Of a stretch of DNA of 64,000 bases, positions 36,401 through 45,600 are shown in pieces; position 1 is the first letter of the stretch, and every line of letters starts with the position of its first letter. The DNA is from Siphlonurus alternatus. Its lineage: Eukaryota; Arthropoda; Insecta; Ephemeroptera; Siphlonuridae. The stretch lies in the NCBI GenBank assembly GCA_949825025.1, contig OX463784.1:7447431-7511430 (forward strand), written 5' to 3'. Under the pieces are notes generated by a model. The model was not told where the DNA came from. It saw only the letters and a list, made by a program, of their open reading frames with translations, and did no database searches. A program made the translations under genes and the position numbers.

Positions 36401-39400
36401 TCTGGTAGTAGGAGCCCAGAAAAGTGCAGAAAAGGGTTCTGGGAGCCTGGTAAGCTCCAGCTCGGTCGCAAGATAACTCCTACTGGAAAGGCTAAAATAT
36501 CGGCCTGGCCACACTCGAAAGTGTAATAACGGCGTCAAGGATATTTATTTATTTTTATGTTGCTTTTCATCCTAAATGTGGTAGAGATAGTGGATTACTT
36601 TAAGACTGCTGTGATCCTGTGTTACAAAGAGCACTAAATTAACTAAGCAAATTACAATCACAATTATAAAGTAATAACGCCATTGGGGGTTTTAATCAAT
36701 TTTTTACTTACCATAGAGTACATACACATACTTTTTAATTTTAAATCTAGAAAATTTATATAATCTACAAGAAAATTCTGTTCACGTAATCCTGATATTG
36801 CCAACCTATCCAAGGTTTCCATGTTGCTTAATATATACTGTGAAGTGTGCTAGGATGAAAAAAAAATACATATGTAAATTAAAATTGCAACTGAATTTTG
36901 TTTGGCTCAAAAAAATAGTAAATAAAAAACTCTAAAATCTTATATGAATTACAAAGCTTGCAAATTTTAAATAAATTTTAAATAAAAAATAATATATTTT
37001 TTTTATTTGTTTACCTTTTAACTAAATTAGGGATGTTGTCCTCACAAGGATTTTTTTTAATATTTTTATTCATAAAAACAATAATACAGTCCTGCAAAGG
37101 CCGGAAGCCTTATAAGTAGGTGCTGTTTTACAATCATCTTAATATTCAATACTGGGCAGTTTTAGTACTTTGATATTTTTTCCTAAACAAATGTCTGTTT
37201 TTCAGAATTCATCACTTCGTTAACCAACACCCTGCAGCATAACGGTGACAAGCAAGAGCTACACAAAGTTATCACAAAGGCAGTCAAACACACCATCGAG
37301 AACTCTAAAAGAGAGGAAATTTCAAACCTGCCCCACTTTGAGAGCAGTCTTAAACTGCAACTCAAATTCCAATCCATTGATGTGAATCAGAAAACTGAGA
37401 AGATGAAACAAATTTGCAAGAAAATGCTAGCAGCAGACCTGAATCCTTTTGAAAACGGAGGAAACTATAAAGCCAAGGACAAAAATGGTGCAACTGCACT
37501 GTTTTTATTTGCAGAATCAGGGGCACTCAATGTTGTGTCTTGGTTACATGAAAATGGAGCTGATATCAGAGAACAAAACAAAAAAGGAGAACGAGCTTTA
37601 CATGTTGCATCTAAAAACGGTAAAGTAACCACAGTAGAATGGTTACTTGAAAATGGGTCAGACGTAAATGCTAGGAATTCTAGCGGTGGTACAGCGTTAC
37701 ATTATGCTACTTTTTCTGGTGAAATAAACATTGCTAAGTGCCTTTTAGATCACAATGCTATTATTAACGCAAAAGATGCAGTTGGAAATAGCCCTCTTCA
37801 TAATGCTGCAAAAACTGGAAATCTCGATCTTGTTTCTTGGTTAGTAGAAAAAGGTGCAGATGTAAATGCTGAGAATAAAATGGGATGGAGTCCACATTTT
37901 AAAGCTGCATATTTTTCAAATGCAAATATTACCCAGTATTTCTTGGAACATGGTGCTGAGGTTAATTACACTGAGAGCGATGTAAAAACTCCATTACATA
38001 ATGCAGCACTTATGGGATCATTGGAATTGATTCAAGCTTTCATAAGCGATGGAATACAAGTTGACTGTAGAAATGACTCTGGACAAACTGCCTTACACGT
38101 GGCTACACAGCATGCGGAATTAAAAGTTATGAAGGTGTTAGTGGAAGCTTATGGGGCCGATGTAAATGCAGTGGATGGTAGAAGCATGACTTCGTTGATG
38201 CTAGCAGTAGAAGAAGGAGAGACAGCAGTAGCGAAGTGTCTAATAGAGCTTGGAGCCAATATCAATGTAAAAAATAGATCCGGTAACACAGCTTTACATT
38301 TAACGGCTGATCGTGGTGAGTTAGATATATTAAAATGGCTTATAGAACAAGGCTGTGATGTAAATAGTAAGAATGAAAAAGGAGAAACACCATTACATAC
38401 TGCAGCGTGTTCTGATGAAAGAGATATTGCCAAATATCTTGTAGATCATGGGGCTGATATCAACGCCAAAAAGGACAACGGAAATGCAGTATTACATGAC
38501 GCTGCCTGTTTTGATGCAGGAAATGTTTGTAAATACCTGTTACAAACAGGTGTTGATTTTAATGTTGAGGACAACACTGGAGGTACAGCCTTACATACTG
38601 CTGCATGGGCTGGTGCAATAGATATTGTTACATATCTTCTAGAATATGGCATAGATATCAATGCTATGAATAAAATTGGATATTCAGCATTACATAATGC
38701 TGCACATTCCAATACAATAGATGTTGCTAAATATCTTGTAGGCAATGGGGCTGATGTAAATGCTCAGGACATAAGCGGGAATACAGCATTACATATCGCT
38801 GCATCTACTGGAGCAATTGATGTTGTAATATATCTTGTAGAAGAGGGCATTGATGTAAATTCTATGGATAACAAAGGATCTACAGCATTACACAAGGCTG
38901 CTAGTTCTGTTGAACTAGATGTTGTTACCTATCTTCTAGAACAAGGTGCTGACATAAATGCCACAGATGAAAACGGAATGACAGCATTACATAATGCTGC
39001 TATTAAAGGTGAAATTGATGTAGCTCATTGCCTTATAGAGCACGGTGCTGATATCAACGCTAAGATTGACAATGGATTGGCAGCATTACAAATTGCTCTA
39101 CGTTTCGGGAATCAAGAATTCGCTGCATTTCTTCTAGAAAATGGTGCTGACATTAATGCCAAAGATTCAATTGGAGATAATGCTCTTCATTATGCATCAA
39201 GAAATGAGAAATTAGATCTTGTTGCTTGGTTAATAGAAAAAGGTGGAGATATTAATGCGAAAAATAATATGGGATGGAGTCCAATTTTTTGGGCGTCATT
39301 ATTTTCATACACAGATATTTTTCAGTACTTGTTGGAACATGAGGCTGAAGTTGATTATACTGAGAGTGATGTAAAAACTGCATTACATAAAGTTGCTTCA

Positions 39401-39745
39401 ATGGGATTATTGGACTGGGTTGAAGTTTTCATAGAAGATGGAGTTGAAGTTGATAGGAGAAATGACTTAGGAGAAACTGCCTTACATGTGGCTACACAGT
39501 GCGGACAGCTAGAAGTTGTGAAGAATCTAGTAAAAAAATGGAAGGCTGATGTTAATGCAGTGGACAACGAAGGTAGGACTGCACTGCTTGTTGCTGCAAG
39601 TCTCGGCATGTGGGACATGTTCAAGTTGTTACTGGACTTAGGAGCGGACATTGGTGTAAAAGATAAGAATGGAAAAGACGTGACTGATGTCGCTACGAGA
39701 GAAGATGTGATAGCTTGTTTACAGGAACATTATTCAGCAAAATAA
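22323..39745 (+). CDS. Gene A: myristoylated caspase / pseudocaspase / ankyrin-repeat protein (1314 aa, 10 coding exons)
   Basis: Exons: 22323-22354, 22718-22893, 28943-29118, 29724-29865, 31067-31268, 32049-32198, 32778-32980, 34707-34945, 36071-36155, 37206-39745. All introns are GT-AG and the joined frame is 3945 nt. Residues 1-10 start MGNTQSSEAN, an N-myristoylation motif (Gly2, Ser6). Residues 11-242 are a caspase domain with His89 in THGNQGG and Cys130 in QACRGD. Residues 293 to about 530 are a second caspase-like domain without catalytic residues. Residues 559-1314 are ankyrin repeats. There is no CARD or DED. An acceptor-like TTGACAG at 22294 suggests an untranslated first exon upstream. 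Intron 2 holds a LINE. Paralogue: gene B. The exon model is inferred from splice sites and comparison of the two paralogues. Caspase and ankyrin identities are secure; function is not known. Confidence 0.87.
22924..23018. repeat. (AAAT)n microsatellite
   Basis: About 23 uninterrupted AAAT units in intron 2 of gene A, 30 bp after the exon-2 donor. Confidence 0.95.
24281..27217 (-). CDS. LINE ORF2: AP-like endonuclease and reverse transcriptase (978 aa)
   Basis: The N-terminal endonuclease/exonuclease/phosphatase domain (residues about 35-245) shows NIIHQNIRSLR, VIVLTEIYI, LVGDININLF, CIDHIFVK and TDHYMIAA. The reverse transcriptase (about 480-760) shows NYRPIAILPIVDKIIQKYI, NQYAFQKNKNT, FVDFSKAFDTVNHDI near 611, LAQGSILAPKFFLIYVNKI, and the catalytic box MFADDLLV near 698. 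The C-terminus has the usual post-RT region (YLGVIIDQDFKWDAHVN, HLIYGLTSWG). Its job is to nick the target DNA and prime reverse transcription there. Frame intact from Met to stop. ORF1 lies 34 bp upstream. Confidence 0.93.
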   Translation of the reverse strand: MLDNFENLELIKCEKTESLNDFFNLNDQTNKNKINIIHQNIRSLRKNFDNFFAQIKNNLQNIDVIVLTEIYIYEEEGTRYNIPGYSKIFKPRNINRGGGIIIFIKHNIKYTEIDILLDSVECVGVDINNNITLFALYRPPSENKKLFITEIKNKILIKSWRKNIMLVGDININLFAVEDDNKDKYENNMAKYGFLKGIYHPTREEIRSNNKSSTCIDHIFVKLYKMDCITSVIQTKVTDHYMIAASLSVINNSNYDVIKKNVNRLNYKKYLNKISSFDWQQYSDEKSVDVLYNNIVNVFNDIKTNCTILNDVKELDYKKKNVIVDKCWVTDELKNHFNTRDYWFKRSNNNPTNKNYQNLYKKYRNIANEKVKYAKINYFRNKFQISQGNIKITWSIINDILGRKLSNIDEIILRHMGNKYSIKNIVNGFANFFVEGVENIIHNCDVKLSEFNNNCSQPQSIYIPPITYEVTKNIINNLNINKGPGYDKITVKDILAGGENLIKCITNIINLCLKTSKYPMKLKLAIIRAIYKSGKFNEFSNYRPIAILPIVDKIIQKYIDMHLATYLSKFNIIHKNQYAFQKNKNTTQLIGEIFNHVNNELSQNKHVICLFVDFSKAFDTVNHDILIKDLEEIGIRGPVLKLLSSLIRERKITVKVNDETSNIKNIYIGLAQGSILAPKFFLIYVNKIFSLLKNCKVYMFADDLLVICSHLNFEVAQNIMQCNIDLLSEFTHDRGLVLNLQKTKAMHIFNKFLRAGELLTLKAHTNECLHNFQLGCMCNVLQEVYQHKYLGVIIDQDFKWDAHVNNLIKKLRSALSQIIAIKKYVDEKTLRSVYFSLVHSHLIYGLTSWGFVPSGAFTALAKMQKRILKNMKKGVKFNSNDNIFKYWGVLPLKKNSEYLLLVERYFDESHGLPRVHIYETRIAGNNPLIAPRSLNRFGERTSNYILPRLWNALPPSLKHFDTKAKVKIELKRWFLDNT
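27252..28196 (-). CDS. LINE ORF1: PHD-finger coiled-coil protein (314 aa)
   Basis: Residues 5-53 form a C4HC3 zinc finger (C5, C8, C21, C24, H30, C33, C50, C53) with Trp48 two residues before the seventh ligand, as in PHD fingers. Residues about 85-155 are heptad-like and charged, suggesting a coiled coil for trimerisation. The C-terminal third (PPVLVVKFKAAAARATWLD, then RVKVFEQLTPYYRKLLW) resembles the nucleic-acid-binding part of other LINE ORF1 proteins. Likely an RNA-binding chaperone for the element. PHD fingers occur in ORF1 of CR1-group elements. Confidence 0.85.
   Translation of the reverse strand: MEMVCDVCKRTLQEAEDTIKCTTCKTVGVHVNCIQRASRNKPRQDLKWKCSLCYNKAGENADNSGEDDNSNISNKDLLKHLMSIENKLSDIPDIKNSVEFISAQYEDIKMKQEEQNKLVHELLNKVDILTTKDKEKDEVILNLTDRVHELEQANLAKFVEVHGLEAPPNENVKHTVQLLAEKIGAPPAADSVEDAYRMPVNTRNTRLRDQPPVLVVKFKAAAARATWLDRQQTRNLTAGAVLGTASMNRVKVFEQLTPYYRKLLWMTREAARERDYHFTWAKNGKIFAKKRQDEGTVRIFNERDIIKKINPKRT
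28613..28926. mobile_element. Foldback MITE, TGGAGTAT family variant, copy 2
   Basis: Arms from GATATTAGAATGTGAAAATT to its complement, passing through GAGACCGGGAACTATTTTT and GATGACGTCACGGGC and meeting near TTAAGAAAAAGG. The outer 60 bp differ from other family members. The right end is only 16 nt before the exon-3 acceptor of gene A. Confidence 0.8.
29429..29606. mobile_element. Foldback MITE, GGGCATTCACAAAG family
   Basis: Nearly perfect 85-bp arms starting GGGGGCATTCACAAAGCACT, with TTAGCCCCAAGT and GGTACTAAACATGG blocks. In intron 3 of gene A. Related ends at 29921-30062 and, weakly, 58115-58257. Confidence 0.85.
29921..30062. mobile_element. Foldback MITE, GGGCATTCACAAAG family, second copy
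   Basis: Ends GGGGCATTCACAAAGGCTTA and a complement, with CTTAAGGCCACATTTAAGGC repeated inverted. It shares its outer 14 bp with the 29429 element but the interior is different. In intron 4 of gene A. Confidence 0.8.
30400..30660. mobile_element. Degenerate foldback remnant related to 52740-53115
   Basis: GAGATCGGGTTTGAACC followed by TACGCCTCTTTTAGGTCCTA recurs in altered form at about 52805. The flanks resemble the TGGAGTAT family (TTTTTAAAAAATAGTTCC, TTTGCATTCTCTATTCATTT). The TTTGAACC block looks like a tRNA B box, which suggests a composite origin. Confidence 0.5.
31295..31607. mobile_element. Foldback MITE, TGGAGTAT family, copy 3
   Basis: TAATGGAGTTTCGACCTCC at the left and GAGGTCGATCCTCCATTA at the right, with AATTATTGAAAGTCCTTTTT and complement inside. 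In intron 5 of gene A, 26 nt after the exon-5 donor. The flanking TA on both sides could be a target-site duplication or part of the ends. Confidence 0.85.
33494..33855. mobile_element. Foldback MITE, GTAAGGTAACGCCACC family, copy 1
   Basis: Near-perfect arms of about 170 bp beginning TTAAGGGTAAGGTAACGCCA and including CTCCTCTACACCCCCTATC and GATCTAGTTTTTGAGTTATG. In intron 7 of gene A; a second copy follows 250 bp downstream. Confidence 0.9.
34104..34455. mobile_element. Foldback MITE, GTAAGGTAACGCCACC family, copy 2
   Basis: Closely matches the preceding copy end to end (TTAAGGGTAAGGTAACGCCA to its complement). Same intron of gene A. Confidence 0.9.
34468..34682. mobile_element. Foldback MITE, GGAGCG family, copy 3
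   Basis: TGCTTTTCCACGGAGCGATG at the left and CTCGCTCCATGAAAAAGCA at the right; interior CAACCATGTTGG / CCAACATGG. Lies between a MITE copy and exon 8 of gene A, ending 24 nt before that exon. Confidence 0.7.
34974..35075. mobile_element. Short foldback element after gene A exon 8
   Basis: AATATTGTCGC, CTAGGGTAGA and GCGTCCTGAGTT pair with AACTTAGGACGC, TCTACCCTAG and GCGACAATATT. About 100 bp, starting about 30 nt after the exon-8 donor. Confidence 0.7.
35408..35571. mobile_element. Foldback element in gene A intron 8
   Basis: TTTTTCCTTCATCGGTACGT at the left pairs with ACGTACCGATGAAGGAAAAA at the right, with ACAAATCCAAG / CTTGGAT further in. About 160 bp. Confidence 0.7.
36202..36554 (+). 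mobile_element. tRNA-derived SINE with 14-bp target-site duplication
   Basis: The head has an A box (TGGTGTAGTGG, 36209 on) and a B box (GGTTCAATACC near 36253) of a tRNA promoter, then an unrelated body of about 270 bp ending GGCGTCAAGGATATTTATTT. The flanks repeat TTATGTTGCTTTTC exactly at 36188-36201 and 36555-36568, which fixes both ends and shows a fairly recent insertion. In intron 9 of gene A, sense to the gene. Confidence 0.88.
37472..39745 (+). other. Gene A ankyrin array: 22 repeats plus a terminal partial repeat
   Basis: One exon encodes uninterrupted 33-residue repeats with the usual pattern (G-x-TALHxAA-x-G-x-x-DVVxYLLExGADINAK). Repeats 7 and 21 have one extra residue. The array ends DVTDVATREDVIACLQEH, a helical cap. 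Repeats 4-7 resemble repeats 18-21 more than their neighbours (shared NKMGWSP/NNMGWSP and ESDVKTPLH/ESDVKTALH), so a block was duplicated inside the array. Ankyrin arrays bind protein partners; the ligand here is unknown. Confidence 0.93.
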
Positions 39746-39821
39746 TTACTTGGTACAGTTGAGATGATGGCACCTAAATCTATTGATATTTATTTATTTC
39801 ATTTTCAAAATTTTTTATGGG

Positions 39822-40145
39822 AATGGAGTACCAACCTCAAATTTTTTTATTGCAGAAATAGATAGAGGGTGCAAAAATATGTTACTCTGAATTTTTTCAG
39901 ATTTTTCTGAGACCGGGAAGTATTTTTAAAAATTTATTGAAAGTCCGTTTTATAACTTCACGGGCGTTTATGTCCTATCCTTTTCTTAAGGAGAGGGGCC
40001 TCGTGACGTCATCAAAATTGGACCTTCAATAATTTTTTAAAAATACTTCCCGGTCTCAGAAAAATCTGAACAAAATCAGAGTAGCATATTTTTGCACCCT
40101 CTATCCATTTCTGTAATAAAAAAATTTTGAGGTCAGTACTCCATT
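39822..40145. mobile_element. Foldback MITE, TGGAGTAT family, copy 4
   Basis: ATGGAGTACCAACCTC at the left and GAGGTCAGTACTCCAT at the right, with GAGACCGGGAAGTATTTTT in both arms. Begins 77 bp after the gene A stop codon, so it may lie within the 3' UTR. Confidence 0.85.
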
Positions 40146-42329
40146 GCACTTCAAAATTTTCAAATTGCATTAAAAGCAGATGAGTAGTTGTGCAATTTTT
40201 TTTTATTTTGTTGGTACTTTTTCCTGTTTCAATAATAACTAGTTTTCATTTTTAATATAATTGTGGTTGCATGAGAATATAAACAAAACTTCAGAGGAAG
40301 CAGAACATAAAAAAGTTCAACCAAAGTTCAAAATAATTAAGTACAAAATAATGAAGTACAAAAAATTGCATATGTTATAGTATTTAACCATTGCAGTAAA
40401 TACAATCAGTACTATAAAAAATATGTTAAAAAGGTATATAATTATACTGTAAAAATAAATTTAGGGGGAAAATTCCAACATATAGTTGGAAAACTGTAAT
40501 TTTAACAGTTTTGCCTCCTATTGTGCTTTAATTGTTTACAAATTCTTCACTTAAAAACCTTCTATTATTTAAAGGATATTTTTAAATTTTGCTTTTTTTT
40601 TATCAAATAATTATATAATAAAGAAATAATGTACAATTTAATATAATTAATATATTTTTAATTCTATGAATAAATGTACAGTGCAAATAAGAATTTTATT
40701 CCCTGAAATTTTAAGAATAATTGTAATATAATGTGATGTTTAATTATATTTTTATGTTCTATTAATTGTATGCTTAATTTTATCAATAAATGGAAAATGA
40801 AATATATATATATATACATAATATATTTTTTTACGTTTGTTTCAACTTACATAAAAAGTATAACATAGAAGTGCATAACTTCTATGTAGAAGTGTATAAC
40901 TTCTATGTACATCAAACCCGTGTTTATCACAAAATTGTAGAAATATTAAAATTATAAAGGCGATTCTATAATAAAAAATTAATTAATATCTCCATATTTA
41001 TATAACATTTTTTTGTCAATATATAGAGTTAAAAATATGTAATTTTTGTTCTGTTGATACTTCAATTTCGGAAATAAATTCTAAATTTGATAAAAAAAAA
41101 AAAAAAAAAATTGCTATTAAAAAATCTAAATTAAAATTTCAGGCAGAAATATTTTACACGGGGAAAATCTCTTTTAATCATTCCCATGTATGAAATTAGG
41201 ATTTTATATTTGGACAAAAAATATAAATCATAGAATAAATTCAATATAGAACAAATAATATATTTATATAACAAAAAAACGTTTTTGGCACTCATTTATA
41301 ACATCATTAAATCATTATTTATTTCCATTATTCTGAACAATGAAGATCGAGTAATTATCAGAAAGAATAGGGTCCGAGCTAATTTTTTAACTTTCATGGG
41401 ATTTTTGCCATCAGCGCCTCTACATTCTATCAGGTCTATCAGGAGAACTATTTATAGGGGAAAAGCGGAGAGGGGAACTTAATTCCTTATCCACTTATAT
41501 ATCGGCCTGGTAATTTTTCTATTTTAAAATAGGTTCATTTGTAGATTTATATAATTATATATATATATATATTAAGTTTATAACACATTGTAAAGATAAT
41601 TTATGTGCATGCATGCATGTGCACCAATCAGTAATCAAGGTTTAAAATTTTTAACGAGTTCCACAAACCAATCACAGAGTAGTTTATTAAAAAGGCAGAA
41701 GATTGATAAAGATTTGATTTTTTTTTTCTTTAGCTAAGATAAGACTGTTTTGCCTACTACCGCAACGTAATACAGTATAATTTTTTATCCGCTGCTATTT
41801 TTAAAGTACGTGCTACGTGTTTACTTCATCTTTATGCATGTTAGACCAATCTATTAATAATTTAAGTATCCCTCAATGCATGTAAGACTAAAAGTATCAG
41901 AGTGTGCAATAGCTAAAACGAATGGCAAATGAAAATTAAATTAATTATAAATTTTCGACTCAATGTTCAGCAATCACATCCGGAAAGCAAACAAGATAAT
42001 TTCGGTAAGTAGAAAAATCTATATAACACGTATAATTAAAGTAATCAGTAATCACACATATCATAATATTAAATTTATAGTTTCATACGTATCCATATAT
42101 ACTTATATAAGTGCTATCAGTTTATATAATACAAACTGCATGATTCTCTATATTATGTATATTATATATGGGTTGTTTATTTTATTTTAATAAAATTTCT
42201 TAAAAAACTAATTTTCACAAACTTATTTTATATAATATACATGTGTAGTGCTCTTATTCTTTATAGTTATAACACTGTGCTGTACATAATATTAACTTAG
42301 TAAATAACTTTTTCGTGCAAAGGGTATAT
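40146..42329. other. AT-rich intergenic DNA, including possible gene A 3' end
   Basis: No gene supported. Candidate poly(A) signals include AATAAA near 40787. A small direct repeat of CATAACTTCTATGTAGAAGTG-type sequence lies at about 40864-40910. The rest is low-complexity. Confidence 0.4.
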
Positions 42330-42662
42330 TCATATTGAATTTTATTTCACTTTCGGACTTTTACCTTTGCCGGTGTTCGATGTAATTCTTCTGTATGCAG
42401 TATGTTGCGATGGTCACTTAGTGTTCGTGCACGTCACTAACACTTGCATGTACTACACATATCACTACGTTTCGAGAGTCAACCGCTAGTCTCAGATCAC
42501 CTGAGGAAGAGAGCGGTTGACTCTCGAAACATAGTGATATGTGTAGTACACATGCAAGTGTTAGTGACGTGCACGAACACTAAGTGACCATCGCAACATA
42601 CTACATACAGAAGGATTACATCAAATACCGGCAAAGGTAAAAGTCCGAAAGTGAAATAAATA
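42330..42662. mobile_element. Near-perfect 330-bp palindrome
   Basis: Arms of about 155 bp run from TTTATTTCACTTTCGGACTT to its complement and hold GTTCGTGCACGTCACTAACA and CGAGAGTCAACCGCT. The centre is CTAGTCTCAGATCACCTGAGGAAG. Only a handful of mismatches. Ends 25 bp before the GC-rich tandem unit. Confidence 0.88.
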
Positions 42663-42686
42663 ATACATTCAATATAATATTAACTA

Positions 42687-45600
42687 CTAGGGCGGGGGGG
42701 GCCTTTACGAAAAGGCCCCAAATCAGTGTGCAGTGATCATTTACAATGCCAGTCTTAATTTTTCAAAAAAGTTTCAACGGGTTCGAAGAAATTGCAGGGA
42801 TTTTAATAGGGTTCATGGATTTGATAATAATCGGATGGGGAAAATATTTGCATCAATAAAAAATAAATAAAAGTAATAATTAAAAATAATAAATAAACTG
42901 AAAATAAAGCACCTCTGAATAGAGCAGGTCTACTTTCTTTTGTCACGATTCATTACAAAACTGTCAGCAACAGCGAAGCGAAACGTAGAAGTTAGGGCTT
43001 CTTAATCGGATGAAACCGGGAAAGCGGAATTCGGAAGGGGGACTTTTTAATCGGATGAAACCGGGAAACCGAAAAGCGGAAGGGGCTTATCAGAAGGAAC
43101 CTGGTAGAAAACAATGATTTAATATAAAATCAGTAACCATTTACATTTTACCTTGCAAGTCTTGGTATCTGAGTCAACCTCGCTAGTCGGCGGTCAGAGA
43201 ACGAATGACTGTTGAGAATGTCAACGACAGTCTCAGAAATTTTGAAATCATGTCCTGTCGCCGTTCCCAACAATGCTTGTTTACCCGTTGCCATGGCAAC
43301 GATGATCCACAAGCTGTGACGTCATGCGCATTACGGGGCCGCTCAATTATTGGCGGCAATCCGTTCAAACCGCGGTTCACGCGCGATTCAATATGTATGA
43401 AACGTGTTTCCCACCCAATAAAGATCGCCAGCAGCTTTAAATATTGCCGCCCGCTTTATTTTTTTGAATTTCCCCCCTTCCCCGTTCATTTCCGGTTCTC
43501 GAAAGAACTAAATTCGAGTTTCTGGCATAATTTAACATGAAACTGGACTGTAGAGGGAAGTTTGATATGGCTTGCAACGCGTAAGATTAAAAAACATGCG
43601 CGCGTTCGTCACGGGTCCGCCATTCATAAGCAGCTCGGCTCCTTCGGAGACCTCGCCTAACCATACAATGGAATAAGATAGTGTTGGCCTTTCGAAATAC
43701 AGCTCGGCTCGTTCCTCGCCTCGCTTAAAATTCTTGGATAGATGCGTGCGGGCAACGAATAACATTGCCAACTCATACGCAGCTCGGCTCGTTCCTCGCC
43801 TCGCTTAAAATTGAATATAAAATAAAATATTGATCTGAGCGTTAAATAGTGGTTATTTTCAAACTCCAGGGATGTTTTTACCTATAGAAAGACAATTTAA
43901 TATTTTATTTACCCTTAAATAACACCTGTACAGCGAAATCATGCATGAAATCCCAGCATAATATATATATAGTGCATATACGAAAAATAGGTATTTCGCC
44001 CGCCGCCATCTTGTTTTTCGAGATAGGTAAAATCCGAGGCCAGATTCGTGATCAGCGTGGTCGATATAGTCAGAAACCGTCGAAAACTCAATTTCGATTT
44101 TTCCCCCTATCTTCCCCATGTATAAGCGGTGAGAGAACCCCTTCTGAAATTTTTGTCAAAAACATAAAAGTCCAAAAATCTCGAGAACTATAGGTCGCAG
44201 CTTAAACCTGAAGACTGCATCTTGTCCGGCTCGAAAAACTGGTCTAGAAAAGTTGGACCAATAATTTTTCGGAACAAACACTTTCCCGAAATCGGGATTT
44301 TGGATATCGAAAAGTTTGTATCTTGGATCGGGCCGCGTGGGCCCCCTATGTGCCGGAAAATTCCCAAATTTGGTTTTTGGGCATTGTTTTGGGTCCCCTA
44401 CAACCTCCCGTCGAGAGTTTGCTCGAAAAAAAATTCCTTCCCCGAGTTTGGCGCAACCCGTAAAAAATGGGTATTTTGGCCGGCAGATCCGCCCGCAATG
44501 CTAATCAAATGGCCCCATGTTATTCTTATGGGGATTTGAGACCAGGCTTTCGTTTCCAAAAAAACGCATTTCCGGTGGTCGCAGGGGGTCGAGTAAGGTA
44601 TCAAATTGAAGGGCACATGGTGTAGAGTCCATAAAATGTCACAACAAAGTTGTGGGACGTTGCGCTCGGCCGCCATATTGGATCCAAAACGCGTACTTTG
44701 AAGGGGGGGCCCTGCGGGCCTCGTAGGACCCACATTCTTGAAACGCATATTTTTAGGCGTGGGAAGCTTAGTTTTAACAGGATTCGACGAAAAAACACCA
44801 TGTCAATAACGTAAAAAAAAAAGTTATTCGGGAAAAGGATGCGTTTCCTATGTTATCCTTATGGGAGGAGGTTGTTTTGCATTTCCCGCTTGCCTGGGCT
44901 AATTATCATAGTTGGCATCGATTTGAAAAAAGTTTCTGAAAGAAGAAGAGTGTGGACAACTTTCATACTGCGCGAAATTTTCGAATTCAGGTGTGCTCAA
45001 AAGTTATTCGAGGGGAAAAGTGGTCCATTTTTAGCATGCGTAAACCCTATGTTCCCATGCGATTTTTTGAGTTTTTTGAAAATCGAAAAATCAAGCCGTA
45101 GAAAAGTTAGGACTCGTCAACAGCTTTCAGAAAAAGTGTATAACTCGTTCCTAGCCGAAAAATTGCTCAAACTGTTAGGGGGGTTCACCAGATTGAAGCT
45201 AGTGAAAAAGCTTTTGAAAACCCCCCCGCTGGAGGGGGCCCAAGGGGCCCCAGGGGCCCAAATCAACAATTTTCGGAAAGCACGTTAAATTTGAATTTTG
45301 ATGGATTCCAATATAAAAACAAGGGGCCCCTTCGGGCCCCCGTTTTGGGGCCCGAAAATAAAAAATGCACCCCTAGGGGGTTTTAGTGCCATACTGTACG
45401 GATCCGGCCAAAGCAAGGTAAGTATGCCTCGGAGGTGCCATGTTTGTATTTGGCGAAGCTGCGTCGTCTGTCGGGACACACTTTTGCTGTGGGGACCTCC
45501 GCCGTAGCTCTTCAATCTAATGATTTAAGGCAAGGGCCGTAAAACACCTTTTTTTCGAGGTTCCAAACTTCCTGGGCCCGCAGCCGTTGAAGCAAAATAG

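Larger units (their letters stand above)
32778..37380 (+). other. Gene A pseudocaspase domain (exons 7-9 and start of exon 10)
   Basis: The caspase fold is still recognisable: RGWALIFYTDLHTADAEKL at its start, DGSLLVAVLATIEEN where the His loop should be, KPKIFFFLDNEDR where QACRG should be, and TDFFLVYGYG for the first small-subunit strand. The catalytic His position is Ile381 and the Cys position Asn428; the SVRN Arg motif is also missing. The domain therefore cannot be a cysteine protease. Structural strands (LVAVL, KIFFF) are kept, as in c-FLIP-type pseudocaspases. Gene B shows the same losses. Confidence 0.8.

Noticed and set aside
22323..39745. Bacterial (for example endosymbiont) origin of the ankyrin-rich gene
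   Set aside because: The gene has nine GT-AG introns with conserved phases, an animal-type caspase domain and a neighbouring spliced paralogue; it is a nuclear gene.
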